A stretch of DNA of 17,619 bases from Verrucomicrobiota bacterium (GCA_005887855.1 VBQB01000112.1:1-17619), one strand, 5' to 3'; numbered from the stretch's first letter, positions 1-7,707 are shown. Translations and numbers: made by a program. Notes: generated by a model not told the origin, from the sequence alone.

Positions 1-1147
1 AATAGCGATCAGTCATTCCCGCGATGTAATCGCATACTGTGCGCTGCAGTCCTTCCGCCTCGATTCGCTTCGTCGCCACCTCCCCAAGTCGATCAGGATT
101 GATCAGGTACGCTTCAAAAATCTTTCTTAGCATCTCGCACGCCCGCCGGTTTACGTCCGCCACGCGGGGATGGTAATAAACATTCTGATATAAGAATTTC
201 CGCAGGGCGCGATTCGCTTGGAATAAATCATCGCTGTAACGAATGAGCGGCGTCGGCTGCCGACGCACTTCCTCCGCGCTCTGCACATCTGCATCGGCAA
301 TCGATTGCGCGCTTGTCGCGACGACATCCTGAACTTCCACGTCGATAATATCGCGAATGATCAACTTGTGTAGCTCGGGCTCGCGGGCGTCAGGATAACG
401 CGTGAGCACCGCGCGGTGGCTTCGTCGCCACACTTCATTTTCTTCCAATTGCATTGCGCTCAAGATTTCAAAGTCCACCGCGTCATCGAGGTCATGGCTG
501 TAATAAGTGATCTCATCCGCCAAGTTAGCGATCTGCGCTTCCAGCGACGGACAATAATACTTCTCTTCACCCGGAGTGGGCGGATCATAGAAAGCCTGGT
601 GCTTCCGCAAACCTTCCCGCACCTCGAATGTCAGATTCAGACCGGGAAAATTTGGATAAGCGTTTTCGAGCAGCTCCACCACGCGCAAGCTTTGCCGATT
701 GTGATCAAATCCACCATGGTCGCGCATACACTCGGCTAGCATCTCCTCGCCCGAATGCCCGAAGGGCGAATGCCCGAGATCGTGCGCCAGCGCGATCGCT
801 TCCGCGAGGTCCTCGTTCAACGACAACGCGCGCGCGATCGTGCGGCTGATCGAGGCCACTTCAATCGAATGCGTCAAGCGCGTCCGCAAATGATCGCCAG
901 TCCCATTCAGGAAAACCTGCGTCTTATACTCGAGCCGGCGAAAGGCACGCGAGTGAATGATGCGGGCGCGATCACGCTGAAATTCGGTGCGATAGGAATG
1001 ACTGGGTTCCGGATATTTTCGGCCGCGCGAATCGCGCGATTTTTGTGCAAATGCCGCAAGCACGCGCCACTCATTGGCCTCCATTTGCTCGCGTGACCTG
1101 TAACCAGTTTGCTCTGCGAGGCGAGACGCAGATGCTGGCTGCTCCAT
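1..1147 (-). CDS. dgt: dGTPase-like HD-domain triphosphohydrolase (C-terminus cut by window edge)
   Basis: Probable deoxyguanosinetriphosphate triphosphohydrolase, a cytosolic metal-dependent enzyme that splits dNTPs into deoxynucleoside and triphosphate. The frame stays open from ATG 1147 to the window edge, giving 382 visible codons and no stop. Seen: the N-terminal SYRTEFQRDRARIIHSRAFRRL stretch typical of the family (about residues 51-72); the HD metal-site residues H93 (THSIEV), H122-D123 (AHDLGHSPFGH) and D211 (ANLADEITYYSHD). A second in-frame ATG lies at codon 22. The start at 1147 has no clear Shine-Dalgarno sequence. The gene follows the small membrane protein at 1169-1495 by only about 21 nt, so the two are probably co-transcribed. 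The family call is firm. The true nucleotide preference cannot be read from sequence, because many dGTPase-like proteins are allosteric dNTPases with wider specificity. Confidence 0.93.
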   Translation of the reverse strand, partial: MEQPASASRLAEQTGYRSREQMEANEWRVLAAFAQKSRDSRGRKYPEPSHSYRTEFQRDRARIIHSRAFRRLEYKTQVFLNGTGDHLRTRLTHSIEVASISRTIARALSLNEDLAEAIALAHDLGHSPFGHSGEEMLAECMRDHGGFDHNRQSLRVVELLENAYPNFPGLNLTFEVREGLRKHQAFYDPPTPGEEKYYCPSLEAQIANLADEITYYSHDLDDAVDFEILSAMQLEENEVWRRSHRAVLTRYPDAREPELHKLIIRDIIDVEVQDVVATSAQSIADADVQSAEEVRRQPTPLIRYSDDLFQANRALRKFLYQNVYYHPRVADVNRRACEMLRKIFEAYLINPDRLGEVATKRIEAEGLQRTVCDYIAGMTDRY

Positions 1148-1168
1148 TGTCCCGTTGCTCACGTGCGA

Positions 1169-1495
1169 TTATTCGCCGGTTCTCGTTGGTGAGACCGCAT
1201 TTTCGGCCTCCGAAACTTTCTCCCGCAACATTCTCCCAGTTTTTCGGGCTTCTAACTTCACCACTAATAAATCGAAAATGGCCAGTAACATGGCGGTCAA
1301 TGTCAGCCACGCGCAGGCAACCCAAAACAAAATGAACCAGACTGGGCGCTCACGGGGATTGAGCGCTGATTCGAAAAAGGTCGATCCGGAAAACAACAGT
1401 GCCAGCGCAACAAGAAGCAGAATGAACATCGTCGTACGCCGCCTATTTTGATCACGAATCACGCCGCGAACCGCCTGAATCACAAACGAGGCCAT
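1169..1495 (-). CDS. small two-helix membrane protein of unknown function
   Basis: I do not recognise a named family. The chosen ATG (1495) gives 108 residues starting MASFVIQAVRGVIRDQ. An upstream in-frame ATG at 1546 would add 17 residues. After a basic segment (RDQNRRRTT) there is a first hydrophobic helix (MFILLLVALALLFSG), a short polar link, and a second helix (WFILFWVACAWLTLTAMLLAIFDLLVV). A charged Lys/Arg/Glu tail follows. The positive charges before helix 1 and after helix 2 suggest both ends face the cytosol (inference). The gene sits 21 nt before the dGTPase-like gene on the same strand and is divergent from the methyltransferase at 1588. Amino-acid composition and two well-formed helices support a real gene; function is unknown. 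Confidence 0.7.
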   Translation of the reverse strand: MASFVIQAVRGVIRDQNRRRTTMFILLLVALALLFSGSTFFESALNPRERPVWFILFWVACAWLTLTAMLLAIFDLLVVKLEARKTGRMLREKVSEAENAVSPTRTGE

Positions 1496-1587
1496 GCGCA
1501 GGGTTGGCGAATTGTTCGACACGATTGATTGAATTTGCCAGCGCATGTTACTGATCGATCTTACAATCCCGGAATTTCAAATCAAAC

Positions 1588-2616
1588 ATGCGGATGAAAG
1601 CCCTCAAGAAAGATCAAGTCACCCCCGAACGGCTCATGCAATTTGGGTTCGCTTACGCGCCCCCCCTGATCATTGGAGCAGCGGCTAGCAATAAAGTTTT
1701 CGATTTGCTGGAGAGCGAACCAAAAACCGTCGAGCAAATCAGCAAAGAGACAGGCGCATCGGAGCGCGGTTTGCGCGCGATCATGAACGCGCTCGTCGGC
1801 CTCGAACTTTTGAAGAAAAATCGACAAGGGCAATATTCGCTCACGCCGGAAAGCGCCGCGTTTCTCGTGAGCAACAAACCCGGCACGCTCGCGAAATTTT
1901 TCCCGATGAACATGAAACGCCTGGTTCCGCTCTGGCTGAAATTGGACGAAATCGTCCACACTGGGAGGCCACCGGAAGCGAGAAATCAAGAGGCGCCGGG
2001 CACCAAATTCTTCAGCGAACTGGTCGAAAATATCATCCCCATGAGCTACGGCAGCGCCCAGGCCCTCGGCGATCATTTGAAACTCGCAAAAGCGAAAAAT
2101 GAAGTCCGCGTGCTTGATCTCGCCTCTGGCTCGGGAATTTGGGGAATTGCCCTCGCGCAAAAATCACCACACGTGCAAGTGACCGCAGTCGATTGGATCG
2201 GCATGATTCCAACGACGAAACGCATCACTCAAAAATTCGGCGTCAACGACCAATTTACATTTGTTGAAGGTGATTTGTTGAAGGCCGATTTCGGCAAGGA
2301 CTTCGACATTGCCACGCTTGGTCACATCTTGCACAGCGAAGGCGAAGAGCGCAGCCGTCATTTGCTCGAGAAGACTTTCGATGCGCTCAAGCCCGGCGGA
2401 ACGATCGCCATCGCCGAATGGCTCGTGAACGACGAACGGACCGAGCCGCTGCCATCTTTGATGTTCGCCGTGAACATGCTCGTCAACACCGAGCACGGCG
2501 ACACCTTCAGTTTTAGTGAAATCAAAAGCTGGCTCGAAGAAGCCGGGTTCAAGAAAGCGCGCAAACTCGAAGCGCCAGGGCCATCACCGTTAATCCTCGC
2601 CACGAAACTTGGGTAG
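1588..2616 (+). CDS. SAM-dependent O-methyltransferase with N-terminal winged-helix dimerisation domain
   Basis: A 342-residue protein with the two-domain build of the plant/bacterial O-methyltransferase family 2 (Methyltransf_2 type, including CrtF-like and polyketide O-methyltransferases). Residues about 20-95 form a winged-helix-like dimerisation domain (FDLLESEPKTVEQISKETG, then RGLRAIMNALVGLELL). Residues about 140-340 are the Rossmann catalytic domain. SAM motif I is VLDLASGSGIWG at 175-186, and an acidic residue ends strand 2 at D202 (VTAVDW). The post-motif segment ALKPGGTIAIAEW is also present. The acceptor substrate cannot be deduced. A second ATG lies two codons in (1594); neither start has a strong ribosome-binding site. 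The last codons and the TAG stop fall inside the left arm of the inverted-repeat element at 2610-2757, so the natural C-terminus may have been altered by that element. It is divergent from the small membrane protein upstream. Confidence 0.87.
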   Translation: MRMKALKKDQVTPERLMQFGFAYAPPLIIGAAASNKVFDLLESEPKTVEQISKETGASERGLRAIMNALVGLELLKKNRQGQYSLTPESAAFLVSNKPGTLAKFFPMNMKRLVPLWLKLDEIVHTGRPPEARNQEAPGTKFFSELVENIIPMSYGSAQALGDHLKLAKAKNEVRVLDLASGSGIWGIALAQKSPHVQVTAVDWIGMIPTTKRITQKFGVNDQFTFVEGDLLKADFGKDFDIATLGHILHSEGEERSRHLLEKTFDALKPGGTIAIAEWLVNDERTEPLPSLMFAVNMLVNTEHGDTFSFSEIKSWLEEAGFKKARKLEAPGPSPLILATKLG

Positions 2617-2757
2617 CGTACCCGTCTCGCGTGTCTGGTTTCGGCTTCGCGCCGAAGGGAACTTTCCTTAATCGCGATTTCAGAGTTGGCATAGCGCAAA
2701 AAAGTTCACAATCGCGAGGACGCGCCTGTCAGACACGCGAGACGCGTGCGCTACCCA
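2610..2757. repeat. 148-bp inverted-repeat (MITE-like) element between methyltransferase and DUF1232 genes
   Basis: Two 28-nt arms, 2610-2637 and 2730-2757, are inverted copies with 26 of 28 positions matching (mismatches near the ninth and twelfth bases from the TGGGTAGCG end). The 92-nt interior carries a perfect 6-bp hairpin, TTCGGC (2640-2645) / GCCGAA (2651-2656) with a 5-nt loop, and a second complementary pair GAACTTT/AAAGTTC. No coding frame is apparent inside. I see no adjacent target-site duplication. The layout (terminal inverted repeats, non-coding, under 200 bp) fits a miniature inverted-repeat element or a REP-like unit. The left arm contains the stop codon of the upstream gene. 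A role as a bidirectional mRNA 3' structure is possible, but there is no U-tract. Confidence 0.72.
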
Positions 2758-2803
2758 CGAATCGGCTTCTCATCGGCGAAGTGGTATGCTTTCATAACGC
2801 CGG

Positions 2804-3280
2804 ATGAAAAAGACGAAAACGAAATCGCGACGGAAGATAAGAACGGGCTCGCCTTCAAAGAAGGTCGAGAAGCCTGTCCCTTATCAGAAAGCTGCCATTC
2901 GAAGTGAGGCGTTCGCCAAAGCGATCCTCGATGCAAAGTCGTACGCGGCTGATCCCGATCTTTTACGTGCGCTCTTCGATGCAGCGGCCAGCAAAGCGGC
3001 GTCGATTTCCAAGGAGCCATTCAAAGATAACTGGGCTTACGTCCAAGCCATGTTGCGTTTGATTCGTGCCTATTATCTCGGCGAATATCGCATGGTTGAG
3101 CGGAGCGCCTTATTGTCGATCATCGCCGCCATCAGCTATTTTGTGGATCCATTTGATTTGATGCCGGACGAGATTCCATTTCTCGGTTTTTTAGATGATG
3201 CAACTGTCGTTGCGTTTGCGGTAGAACGAACCAGGCAAACCCTCGATGATTTCATGACGTGGGAAACAGCAAAGCCGTAG
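2804..3280 (+). CDS. DUF1232 / YkvA-family protein
   Basis: A 158-residue protein. The C-terminal part, about residues 98-136, matches the DUF1232 (YkvA) signature: a hydrophobic stretch, then YFVDPFDLMPDEIPFLGFLDD, followed by a short helix. The N-terminal 25 residues are strongly basic (KKTKTKSRRKIRTG), and the middle is a helical domain without a recognised signature. The family has no settled biochemical role; members are small, often membrane-associated proteins. The ATG at 2804 is preceded by GCCGG with no convincing Shine-Dalgarno sequence. The gene lies just downstream of the inverted-repeat element and is convergent with pdhC, 57 nt away. Confidence 0.82.
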   Translation: MKKTKTKSRRKIRTGSPSKKVEKPVPYQKAAIRSEAFAKAILDAKSYAADPDLLRALFDAAASKAASISKEPFKDNWAYVQAMLRLIRAYYLGEYRMVERSALLSIIAAISYFVDPFDLMPDEIPFLGFLDDATVVAFAVERTRQTLDDFMTWETAKP

Positions 3281-3337
3281 TTCCTCCAGTCCTAGCGACA
3301 ACCTCTAACATAGGCAGCCGTATGGCCGACGCGTCCT

Positions 3338-4726
3338 TCAAACCAATAGCAGCGCCGGGTTTTCGAGAAGGTGGCGCAGTTCTTTGAGGTACTCCGCGCC
3401 GAGTGCGCCGTCGATGACGCGGTGGTCGCAACTCATGCCGATGCTCATGCGATGGCCGACAATGATTTGGTCGGAGTTATCCACAACAGCTCGCTTTCTG
3501 ATTGCGCCGATCGACAAAATGAATCCCTGGGGTGGATTGATAATCGCCAAAAAATTATCAATGCCGTACCCGCCAAGATTTGAGACAGTGAACGTGCCGC
3601 CCTGAAATTCCTCCGGCTTCATCCGTTTGTTACGTGCGCGATGCGCCAGATCTTTCACCGCTTCGCTAATCTCGCGAAGCGATTTGTTTTGCGCCGCGCG
3701 GACGACAGGCGTCAACAATCCGTCTTCAAGGGCAACTGCGATGCCAAGATCGACATCGGCATACTGCACAATCGCGTCGCCATCGAACGATGCATTTGCT
3801 CTAGGAACCTTCGCTGCCGCTTCGACCGCCGCTTTTAAGACGAAATCGTTGACGGTGATCTTCGACTCCTCGGCGCCTTCGCCGGCAGATTTCAATTCCG
3901 CGCGCGCGGCCATGAGCGGCCAGGCGTCGATGTCGATGTTAAGATAAAAATGTGGAACCGGACCAAGGCTTTCCACCAAGCGTTGCGCGATAATCTTGCG
4001 CATCCCGGAAAGATTGATGCGCGCGCCCTCGCCAGCTTTGATCGTCGGAGCAGGCGTCGGCTTCCCCTCCCGTACTCCGCGGTCCGCGACCGCGGCTGCA
4101 GTTTTCGCGGCCGCGCGCACATCAGTTTCGGTCGCACGCCCATCTGGTCCGCTGCCTTTCAATGTCGAAAGATCGACCCCTAACTCAGCAGCAATTCGTC
4201 GCGCGACCGGTGAGGCTTTTACGCGCGCTCCTTCGCCCTTATCAATCTTCACTGGCGGCTTTTCCGCTTCAGCCTGTGGTTTCTTTTCCGCCGTGGGGGC
4301 CGCCGCCTTTTTCTCTTCCTTCTTTTCGGCTTTACGCTCTTTCGGTTTCTCTTCCTTTTTCTCTGGTTCCTTTTTTTCTTCTTCTTTCGGCTCTTTCTCT
4401 TTGGCCTTGGTTCCTTCAGGCTTCTTTTCTTCTTTCTTCTCGGACGGTTCCTTTGTTCCTTCTTTTTCTTCCTCAACCGGCGCTTCTTCCCCTTCCCCGC
4501 CAATGAACGCAATTTTGTCACCGACGTTTACCTTGCCCCCCTCCTCGACATAAATTTCGGTGAGCGTTCCATCTTCCGGCGCTTCCCATTCCATTGTCGC
4601 CTTGTCTGTCTCAATTTCGGCGAGCACTTCACCGGATGAAACTTTATCGCCTTTCTTTTTCTTCCACGACACAAGCGTGCCCTCGGTCATCGTGTCACTC
4701 AGCTTCGGCATTTGGATTTCGGGCAT
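3338..4726 (-). CDS. pdhC: pyruvate dehydrogenase E2, dihydrolipoyl acetyltransferase
   Basis: The core acyltransferase of the pyruvate dehydrogenase complex: it passes the acetyl group from lipoyl-lysine to CoA. The ATG at 4726 gives 462 residues starting MPEIQMPKLSD, the usual E2 N-terminus; the TTG at 4777 used by a longer frame lies in a repeat spacer and is unlikely. Domains: one lipoyl domain (1-77, lipoylated K42 in ETDKA); a long charged linker (about 78-163) almost entirely Lys, Glu and Pro; a peripheral-subunit-binding domain (about 168-203, VKASPVARRIAAELGVD); and the catalytic domain (about 228-462) with the DHRVIDG active site (H435, D439). The linker is odd, since E2 linkers are more often Ala/Pro-rich. 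The gene is last in the cluster after pdhA and pdhB. The neighbours and the E1 type favour pyruvate over 2-oxoglutarate or branched-chain acids. Confidence 0.94.
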   Translation of the reverse strand: MPEIQMPKLSDTMTEGTLVSWKKKKGDKVSSGEVLAEIETDKATMEWEAPEDGTLTEIYVEEGGKVNVGDKIAFIGGEGEEAPVEEEKEGTKEPSEKKEEKKPEGTKAKEKEPKEEEKKEPEKKEEKPKERKAEKKEEKKAAAPTAEKKPQAEAEKPPVKIDKGEGARVKASPVARRIAAELGVDLSTLKGSGPDGRATETDVRAAAKTAAAVADRGVREGKPTPAPTIKAGEGARINLSGMRKIIAQRLVESLGPVPHFYLNIDIDAWPLMAARAELKSAGEGAEESKITVNDFVLKAAVEAAAKVPRANASFDGDAIVQYADVDLGIAVALEDGLLTPVVRAAQNKSLREISEAVKDLAHRARNKRMKPEEFQGGTFTVSNLGGYGIDNFLAIINPPQGFILSIGAIRKRAVVDNSDQIIVGHRMSIGMSCDHRVIDGALGAEYLKELRHLLENPALLLV

Positions 4727-4732
4727 GTGATT

Positions 4733-4764
4733 CGTTGAAACGTTAAATCGTTGAACTGTTGAAG
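4733..4764 (-). repeat. four tandem octamers in the pdhB-pdhC spacer
   Basis: On the plus strand this 32-nt stretch is four back-to-back 8-mers at 4733, 4741, 4749 and 4757, with consensus NGTTRAAN and GTTGAA exact in three of four. It fills most of the 51-nt gap between pdhB and pdhC and sits just before the pdhC ATG. No Shine-Dalgarno sequence is present there. Read on the coding strand in the pdhC frame it gives the peptide TVQRFNVSTN, a string I associate with mis-annotated starts in this bacterial group (recollection, not verified). Confidence 0.7.
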
Positions 4765-4777
4765 CGAGGATCGACAA

Positions 4778-5761
4778 TCACGCGTAACAGACTTTTTTCA
4801 CGGCCTCGATTAATTTATCCGAGTTTGGCAGGACTGCTTTCTCGAGGCGTTCGTTGTAGGGCATTGGTACGTCCTCTTGTGATACGCGTAGGACCGGTGC
4901 ATCGAGCTCGTCGAAAATGTTTTTTTGAATTCGGTAACAAACTTCAGCGCCGACTCCGCAGAACGGGCGGTCCTGTTCGACAATCACGACACGGTGTGTC
5001 TTCGCAACCGAATCGAAAATCGCCTTTTCGTCCAGCGGCTTGATCGAGCGAAGATCGATGACTTCCGAGGAAATGTCCTCTTCTTCCAGCTTTTGCGCTG
5101 TCGCGAGCGCGAGCCGAACCGTCTGGGCGTAACAGATGATCGAAACGTCGCTGCCTTCGCGCTTCATTTCCGCTTTGCCGAGCGGAATGAGCAGCTCTTC
5201 GTCCGGGGGCTCGACCATTCCTTTCGAGCTGTAGAGCAGTTCTGCTTCCAGGACGAGCACCGGATTGTTGTCCCGCACGGCTGTTTTCAATAAACCCTTC
5301 GCGTCACGCGGCGTAGCCGGTGTGCAAATTTTCAGTCCGGGCGCATTGGCATAAAGAGATTCCGTTGCGTGCGAATGCGTCGCGCCGAGTTGATGCGCAG
5401 GTCCATTCGGTCCGCGGAACGTAATCGGGATGTTAAATTGTCCACCCGACATCGTGTACATATTTGGGGCGTTGTTCACGACCTGGTCGAACGCGACCAG
5501 CGAAAAGCTGAATGTCATAAACTCGATAATCGGCCGCAACCCGACCATCGCCGCCCCCACGCCAAGGCCCGCGAATCCATTCTCGCTGATCGGAGTATCG
5601 ATAATACGTCTCGGTCCGAAGCGCTCGAGCAAGCCCTGGCTCACTTTGTAAGCGCCATTGTATTCGGCGACCTCTTCGCCCATGAGGAAAACGTTCGGAT
5701 CACGCTCCAGTTCTTCCGCGAGCGCTTCGTTGAGCGCCTGGCGATAAGTAATTTCCCTCAC
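4778..5761 (-). CDS. pdhB: pyruvate dehydrogenase E1 component, beta subunit
   Basis: A 327-residue beta chain of the alpha2beta2 thiamine-diphosphate E1, which decarboxylates pyruvate and acetylates the E2 lipoyl group. Seen: N-terminus REITYRQALNEALAEEL; the cofactor-contact region GEEVAEYNGAYKVSQGL; DTPISENGFAGLGVGAA; the middle FRGPNGPAHQLGATHSHATES; and the C-terminal transketolase domain with VEQDRPFCGVGAEV and the closing VPMPYNERLEKAVLP. Its length is normal for the family. The start is GTG (5759-5761), overlapping the pdhA TGA as GTGA, with GGAG about 8 nt upstream, so the two subunits are probably translationally coupled. That suits their 1:1 stoichiometry. Confidence 0.95.
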   Translation of the reverse strand: MREITYRQALNEALAEELERDPNVFLMGEEVAEYNGAYKVSQGLLERFGPRRIIDTPISENGFAGLGVGAAMVGLRPIIEFMTFSFSLVAFDQVVNNAPNMYTMSGGQFNIPITFRGPNGPAHQLGATHSHATESLYANAPGLKICTPATPRDAKGLLKTAVRDNNPVLVLEAELLYSSKGMVEPPDEELLIPLGKAEMKREGSDVSIICYAQTVRLALATAQKLEEEDISSEVIDLRSIKPLDEKAIFDSVAKTHRVVIVEQDRPFCGVGAEVCYRIQKNIFDELDAPVLRVSQEDVPMPYNERLEKAVLPNSDKLIEAVKKVCYA

Positions 5762-6744
5762 GCCTTTGCTCCGTTTGCGTAAGTGTAATCGTAAAGTTTT
5801 TCGAGAGGCAGCTCCGGGCTTTTCTCCGCGAACTTCACGCTCGCAAGCACTGTTTCTTTGGCGCGCTTATCGATCTGGTCGAATCGTTCGTTTGTTATCT
5901 TTCCCTCACGCGTGAGTTGCGCCCGCAAACGCGTGATAGGATCATCGAGCCGATATCTCTCCAGTTCCTGTTTGGTCCGGTAACTCGCCGGATCGGACAT
6001 GGAGTGACCGCGATAACGATAAGTGCGAATCTCGAGGAAGGCCGGATGCGGCTCTTTGCGAATGGAATTCACAATCTCAGCGACCTTGTCGCGCACTTCG
6101 CGAAAGTTCATTCCGTCGATAATTTCTCCGGGAATGTCGTAACCCTCGGCCCGATCAACAATCTGTTTGAGCGATGTCGATCTTTTCACTGAGGTGCCCA
6201 TGGCGAAGAGGTTATTTTCGCAGATGAAAACGATCGGCAACTTAAAAAGCGCAGCCAGATTCAAAGCTTCGTGGAAAGAGCCTTGATTGATAGCGCCGTC
6301 ACCGAAGAAGCAGAGTGTCACGCGATCTTCGCCCAGGTACTTGGTGGCAAATGCCATTCCAACGGCCAGCGGCACGTGGGCGCCGACAATGGCGTGGCCG
6401 CCGTACATATGATTTTGCCGATTGAAGAAATGCATCGAACCGCCCAAGCCTCGCGAACAGCCGGTTTCCTTCCCAAAAAGCTCGGCCATACACGCGTCCG
6501 CGCTCGTGCCGCGAGCAAGGGCGTGGGCGTGGTCACGATAAGCAGTGATGATGTAATCATCATCGCGCACGGCCGCGATTGCCCCGGCCACGACTGCTTC
6601 CTGGCCTATGTAAAGGTGACAGAAACCGCCGATCTTCTGCGCCTGATACTGTTGGCTGGCGCGCTCTTCAAAACGCCGGATCAACAGCATCAGCGAGAGC
6701 ATCTCGACTTCGTCGCGCTGCTCTCCCGGCTGCATGGCGGTCAC
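5758..6744 (-). CDS. pdhA: pyruvate dehydrogenase E1 component, alpha subunit
   Basis: A 328-residue alpha chain carrying the thiamine-diphosphate binding motif: it begins GDGAINQGSFHEALNLA and ends PIVFICENN, the expected GDG-x(~26)-NN spacing. Also seen: YRDHAHALARG near the active-site entrance; GGSMHFF; and the loop YRGHSMSDPASYR that contacts the cofactor and is the phosphorylated loop in mitochondrial homologues. Regulation by phosphorylation is not implied here. The start is GTG 6744, overlapping the stop of the preceding membrane-protein gene as GTGA; an in-frame ATG three codons later (6735) is an alternative. The alpha/beta type of E1 differs from the single-chain AceE type of enterobacteria. 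Confidence 0.95.
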   Translation of the reverse strand: MTAMQPGEQRDEVEMLSLMLLIRRFEERASQQYQAQKIGGFCHLYIGQEAVVAGAIAAVRDDDYIITAYRDHAHALARGTSADACMAELFGKETGCSRGLGGSMHFFNRQNHMYGGHAIVGAHVPLAVGMAFATKYLGEDRVTLCFFGDGAINQGSFHEALNLAALFKLPIVFICENNLFAMGTSVKRSTSLKQIVDRAEGYDIPGEIIDGMNFREVRDKVAEIVNSIRKEPHPAFLEIRTYRYRGHSMSDPASYRTKQELERYRLDDPITRLRAQLTREGKITNERFDQIDKRAKETVLASVKFAEKSPELPLEKLYDYTYANGAKA

Positions 6745-7328
6745 GCCGTGTGCGGAACCGGGGCGTGGGCGCGCGACCTCTCAGCGCTTCGGCCGAAGTT
6801 CATGGAAAAAACAAAGAATAGAGTGAAAAGAAGATCGCTGATGAGTGAGTTACGGAAAAACATCCAGCTCGGCGTCGCGCTGTACTGAGGCAGTCCAACC
6901 GTCAGCGCCTGAATGAGCCCTCCGAGATTTTTCGCGTAGCCTGGATCGCTCAACCAAGAAAATGCGTTCGTAATCGTGTAAAAAATTGTCGATCCAACAA
7001 TGGAAGCTGGCAAAAGCGTCTTCAGCGATGCGCGATTCTGCACGAGAACTCCGATGCATCCGACCAAAGCAAGCGCGAAATAACGCAAGAGAATTTGCGG
7101 GTCGAGCAGCGGCGCACCGTAACGAAAATTTATCACCGCATCGGAAATAAACAGGGTAACGAGCGGAACCGAGAACTTATATTTTTTTGGAAAGTACGCA
7201 GCGCTACAGAGGGCAATTGCCGCAAGCGGCGCAAAGTTGGAAAGCCAGCTTGCTCCGGAATGAATCAAGAGGCCCGTCGTGACTCGATAAACGACAGCTG
7301 ACAAGACGAGGAGAAGAGCGGGAATCAT
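6741..7328 (-). CDS. DUF6580-like polytopic membrane protein, first gene of the PDH cluster
   Basis: A 195-residue protein from ATG 7328; a TTG two codons upstream is possible but unlikely. It has about five hydrophobic segments: the N-terminus (IPALLLVLSAVVYRV), WLSNFAPLAAIALCSAAYF, VPLVTLFISDAVINF, a segment after LLRYFALALVGCIGVLV, and a C-terminal helix (SDLLFTLFFVFSMNF). NFAPLAAIAL followed by PLVTLFISDAVIN recalls the DUF6580 putative transport-protein family (recognition from memory, moderate certainty), which resembles substrate-binding S components of vitamin transporters. The GTGA overlap with pdhA shows tight operon linkage. Supply of a cofactor for PDH, such as thiamine, is a possibility suggested only by position. 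Confidence 0.8.
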   Translation of the reverse strand: MIPALLLVLSAVVYRVTTGLLIHSGASWLSNFAPLAAIALCSAAYFPKKYKFSVPLVTLFISDAVINFRYGAPLLDPQILLRYFALALVGCIGVLVQNRASLKTLLPASIVGSTIFYTITNAFSWLSDPGYAKNLGGLIQALTVGLPQYSATPSWMFFRNSLISDLLFTLFFVFSMNFGRSAERSRAHAPVPHTA

Positions 7329-7390
7329 TGGCAAGACTCTATCCGTCCGACGAGATATGCAAAGGCCATTTGGTCCAACGCTGGTTGGCC

Positions 7391-7416
7391 GGGCTCCGAA
7401 TCACAATCTCGAGCCC
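7391..7416 (-). terminator. weak hairpin downstream of rpsT
   Basis: GGGCTC (7391-7396) and GAGCCC (7411-7416) can pair around a 14-nt loop just after the rpsT stop on the minus strand. There is no run of T after it, so this is at most a weak or factor-assisted terminator. It lies in the 92-nt gap between rpsT and the PDH cluster. Confidence 0.25.
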
Positions 7417-7420
7417 GAGA

Positions 7421-7675
7421 CTATTTCGTGGCTGCGGCTGTGAGCGCTTTGTTGAGTCGCGCTTTCCGGCGATGAGCAGCGTTTCGATGAATGATCCCGC
7501 GCTTAGCGGCCTTGTCGATTGCCGAGATGACCGCACGTATTTGCTCCGTTTTCGGTGTTTCTGAGGAACGTGCCTGCTTCTGCATCGTGCGCAGACGTGT
7601 TACAACACTTCGGTTGCGAAGCGATCGCTTTAGTGTCTGGCGCGCGCGCTTGGCAGCTGATTTCGTATTGGCCAT
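7421..7675 (-). CDS. rpsT: 30S ribosomal protein S20
   Basis: An 84-residue, very basic protein of the small ribosomal subunit that binds 16S rRNA early in assembly. Seen: the hallmark N-terminus MANTKSAAKRARQTLKRSLRNR; the middle RLRTMQKQARS; and the second half ISAIDKAAKRGIIHRNAAHRRKARLNKAL, which aligns along the whole S20 family. The ATG at 7675 was chosen over an upstream start at 7756 because MANTKSAAKR is the conserved beginning. No Shine-Dalgarno sequence is obvious. It is a stand-alone gene between the L,D-transpeptidase and the PDH cluster. Confidence 0.96.
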   Translation of the reverse strand: MANTKSAAKRARQTLKRSLRNRSVVTRLRTMQKQARSSETPKTEQIRAVISAIDKAAKRGIIHRNAAHRRKARLNKALTAAATK

Positions 7676-7707
7676 TGGGTAATCGAAAGATTTGTGGATG
7701 TGGACGC

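Noticed and set aside
416..1451. Several plus-strand frames opposite the dGTPase-like and small membrane genes
   Set aside because: None shows domain similarity; the minus-strand frame has the complete HD motif and family N-terminus.
4249..4521. Minus-strand open frame rich in Lys and Arg
   Set aside because: It is an out-of-frame shadow of the polypurine E2 linker; composition follows from the GAA/AAG repeats and not from a basic protein gene.
3996..4553. Plus-strand Ser/Phe-rich open frame opposite pdhC
   Set aside because: Antisense reading of the same purine-rich linker (TTC/TCT codons); pdhC on the other strand has full domain support.
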